Source: JAFGRU01 sp963665915
GTDB taxonomy: Bacteria > Desulfobacterota > Desulfuromonadia > Desulfuromonadales > JAAYDE01
Assembly: GCA_963665915.2 (NCBI GenBank)
Contig: CAXXSG010000002.1
Coordinates: 434,001-498,000 of the forward strand
Direction: 5' to 3'
DNA length: 64,000 bases
The notes beneath the pieces were generated by a model. It saw only the letters and a program-made list of their open reading frames with translations. It searched no databases and was not told the origin of the DNA. This document shows positions 62,193-64,000 of the stretch, in pieces. Made by a program: the position numbers and the translations under genes. The number at the start of each line of letters is the position of its first letter. Position 1 is the stretch's first letter.

Positions 62193-64000
62193 CCGGCGCT
62201 GCTCGCCTTCCTCGCCGAAGGGGTGGACGATGAGCGTCCTCCACCGACGGGATGCTCCCTGTAGGACGCTTTCGATCTCGCCCAGCTCAATACGGAAGCC
62301 GCGGATCTTGACCTGCTCGTCGATGCGTGCCCAGATACTCGATATTCACCGTCTTCAGAGCCAGCGAGCCAGGTCGCCGGTCTTGTACAAGCCGGCCTTC
62401 AGCCAAAGGGGTTGGGAATGAAGGCTTCCGCCGTCAGCTCCGGGCCGGTTGAGATAACCGCGGGCCAAAGTCCCTCGCCAGCCGATGCAGAGTTCGCCGG
62501 GGACCCCGATGGGGACCGGCTGGCCATGGGCGTCGAGGATGTAGGCCCGGTAGTTGGGCATCGGCTTGCCGAATGGGGACGCGTGTCGGTTTGTTCCGGC
62601 TCGAGGAAGCCGGCGATACAGTCGATAACGGCTTCGGTGGGGCCGTAGAAATTGCCGATACTGAATATGCTCGGGGCTTTTTCGCGGATCAGCTGCACCA
62701 GAGAAGAAGAGCACGGCCTCGCCGCCGAGCAGCACCTGGGCCAAAGGACGTGCCCTCGGTGGGGTAGTGCTCAAACAGGCGCCCGGCGATGGCAGGGAAC
62801 CAGGTCGGCGCGGCGTACCCCGTGTCTGACGGATGGTTTCCCAGAAGCGGGCCGGGTCGGAGAGTTCATCATCCGAGAAGGACGACCGGCCGGCCGTAAG
62901 CCAGGCCGAGCATGAGCTGCTCGATGAAGGGGTCGAAGTTGACGCTGGCCGTGACCAGGGCCGGGGAGTCGACGGTCTCTCCCAAGGACCTCCGGCAGGG
63001 TTGCGATCTTGTTGACCAGGGCGCGGTGTTCCACCGCAACCCCCTTGGGTGTCCGGCCGGTGGAACCGGAGGTATAGATGACGTAGGCGAGACTGCCGGG
63101 GGCAACTATGGACATCCGGATTGTGATCAGGGATAGGCACTCAGATCGGCCTTGGTCGAGAACAAGAAAAAATCCCCTGATAATTCAAGCAGTTATATCG
63201 CTTGTCGTGATAATCTGCTTGAGGTCTGCATCCTGCCGTCATCCAGGCCAGACGCCTGGGCCGGGTAGTTGAGGATCGAGGGGCACGTAGGCGCCGCCGG
63301 CCTTGAAGATGCCGAGCACGGCGGCGACCAGATCAGACACTGCGCTCCAGGCAGATGCCGACCGGACTCTCGGGGCCGACGCCCTTGTCAATCAGAGCGT
63401 GGGCGATGCGGTTGGCGCGGCGTGTTCAGCTCCCTCAAAGGTCAGGGCAGTTGATTGCCGCAATGAAGGGCGATCCTGTTCCGGCATTTTCTGCTACCTG
63501 CTCCTCGAAGAGTCGATGAAGGGTCTTGTCCTGCGAGGAAAATCAACTGCCGGTGGCGTTGAAGCGGTGCACCACCGTGTCCAGTTCCGCCGCGTCGAGA
63601 ATGGGAGAGGCTCGGAAACCGGCGTGTCGGTTTTTTCCAGAGCCGGAACGGAGCAGGGTCTCAAATCCACTGAAGAAGGGTCTGGGCTTCCTGCGTAAAT
63701 CATAATGCGTTCACGGTCGAAGGTCAATTGCAGGGTGTAATGATCGCCGGGCAAAACGGCCAGGGAGAGGGGATAGTGAGGTGCTTCGACTCCTCGCACG
63801 TCGCGGATAACGAATTCCCTTCCGCTCTCCTCCCGAAGTCTTTCATCCACCGGATAATTTTCGAAAACAAAAAGGGTTTCGAAAAGCGGGCTTCCTTTGG
63901 GGATGGGGGCCTGAGCCTGGGTCTGGTGGAGAGCTGCGTATTCGTGCTCTCCCCGCTCCCCCTGGAACTCGGTCATCTCCCGGATAATCTCACGCAGGGG
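62193..64000 (-). pseudogene. Frame-damaged upstream part of NRPS: C-domain end and A domain of module 1
   Basis: From the right edge down to about 63690 one frame encodes the end of a C domain (GSPLFETLFVFENYPVDERL, VEAPHYPLSLAVLPGD). Below that the A domain appears in pieces spread over all three minus-strand frames: LAYVIYTSGSTG at about 63100, NFDPFIEQLMLGLAYG at about 62940, FYGPTEAVIDCIAG at about 62645, PVPIGVPGELCIGW near 62510, GLYKTGDLARWL near 62390. At least seven frame changes are needed in 1.4 kb. Pieces give Asp-Pro-Glu at pocket positions 235/236/239 and Phe/Ile/Asp at 322/330/331, matching no code I can name. Since the next 26.9 kb is unbroken, sequence error is more likely than real decay. 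Confidence 0.8.

Noticed and set aside
35283..64000. The repeated modules considered as tandem repeats or a mobile element
   Set aside because: The repeats are protein-domain repeats of an NRPS; no transposase, terminal repeats or CRISPR-like spacing is present.

Overview
The window looks like a piece of a Gram-negative, probably anaerobic bacterial chromosome, most likely from the Desulfuromonas/Pelobacter/Geobacter side of the old Deltaproteobacteria. This is an inference from gene content, not a computed placement. The supporting signs are an archaeal-type three-gene glutamate synthase with many Fe-S motifs, a DUF362 Fe-S protein, a sigma-54-type promoter before amt, a lipoprotein/hybrid-kinase pair and a FIST plus GGDEF pair. 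Genes are mostly on the plus strand from 0.4 to 35 kb, and a single giant gene fills 35.3-64 kb on the minus strand.

Region 0.3-6.1 kb is a polar amino-acid ABC importer operon: binding protein, permease, ATPase, permease. It starts at a clear sigma-70 promoter and has a terminator after the binding-protein gene. It is followed by an FAD-linked 2-hydroxyacid oxidase with a one-base frameshift and a class I/II aminotransferase, so uptake appears coupled to keto-acid/amino-acid conversion. Region 6.2-8.5 kb is accessory and partly degraded: a small secreted protein, a VOC protein, inverted repeats and a methyltransferase with a nonsense codon. Region 8.5-12.2 kb holds a B12-binding-type radical SAM protein and a DnaJ-type co-chaperone (minus strand), then a branched-chain aminotransferase. 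Region 12.5-14.1 kb holds two YbjQ-family proteins and an M48 protease in one tight cluster.

Region 14.4-21.1 kb is a nitrogen-assimilation block: amt behind a -24/-12 promoter, then the glutamate synthase operon (glutaminase domain, FMN/Fe-S synthase domain, GXGXG domain fused to an NADPH/Fe-S oxidoreductase). Region 21.4-27.3 kb is a set of single genes: DUF362, a coiled-coil membrane protein, a LysE exporter, an M42/M20-type peptidase, a nitroreductase and a decayed family-3 binding protein. Region 27.5-35.2 kb is signalling: a LivJ-type lipoprotein next to a hybrid histidine kinase, then TrmO on the minus strand, then a FIST sensor followed by a diguanylate cyclase.

Region 35.3-64 kb is one NRPS-PKS gene of at least 8969 codons that runs off the right edge. 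Reading N to C the visible assembly line is (C)-A-T-E / C-A(Thr)-T / C-A(?)-T-E / C-A(Ser)-T / C-A(Thr)-T-E / C-A(Ser)-T / C-A(Tyr)-T / KS-AT(malonyl)-ACP-TE. It would make a Thr/Ser-rich lipo- or oligopeptide with alternating D residues. The peptide ends in Tyr extended by one unreduced malonate unit, and released by a thioesterase. Two A-T didomains 10.7 kb apart share an apparently identical 1.67-kb DNA block. The module that carries one copy has an epimerase-type T domain and is followed by a D-selective-type C domain, yet has no epimerase. The first visible A domain (62.2-63.6 kb) is broken by many frame changes, which look like sequence errors and not decay.
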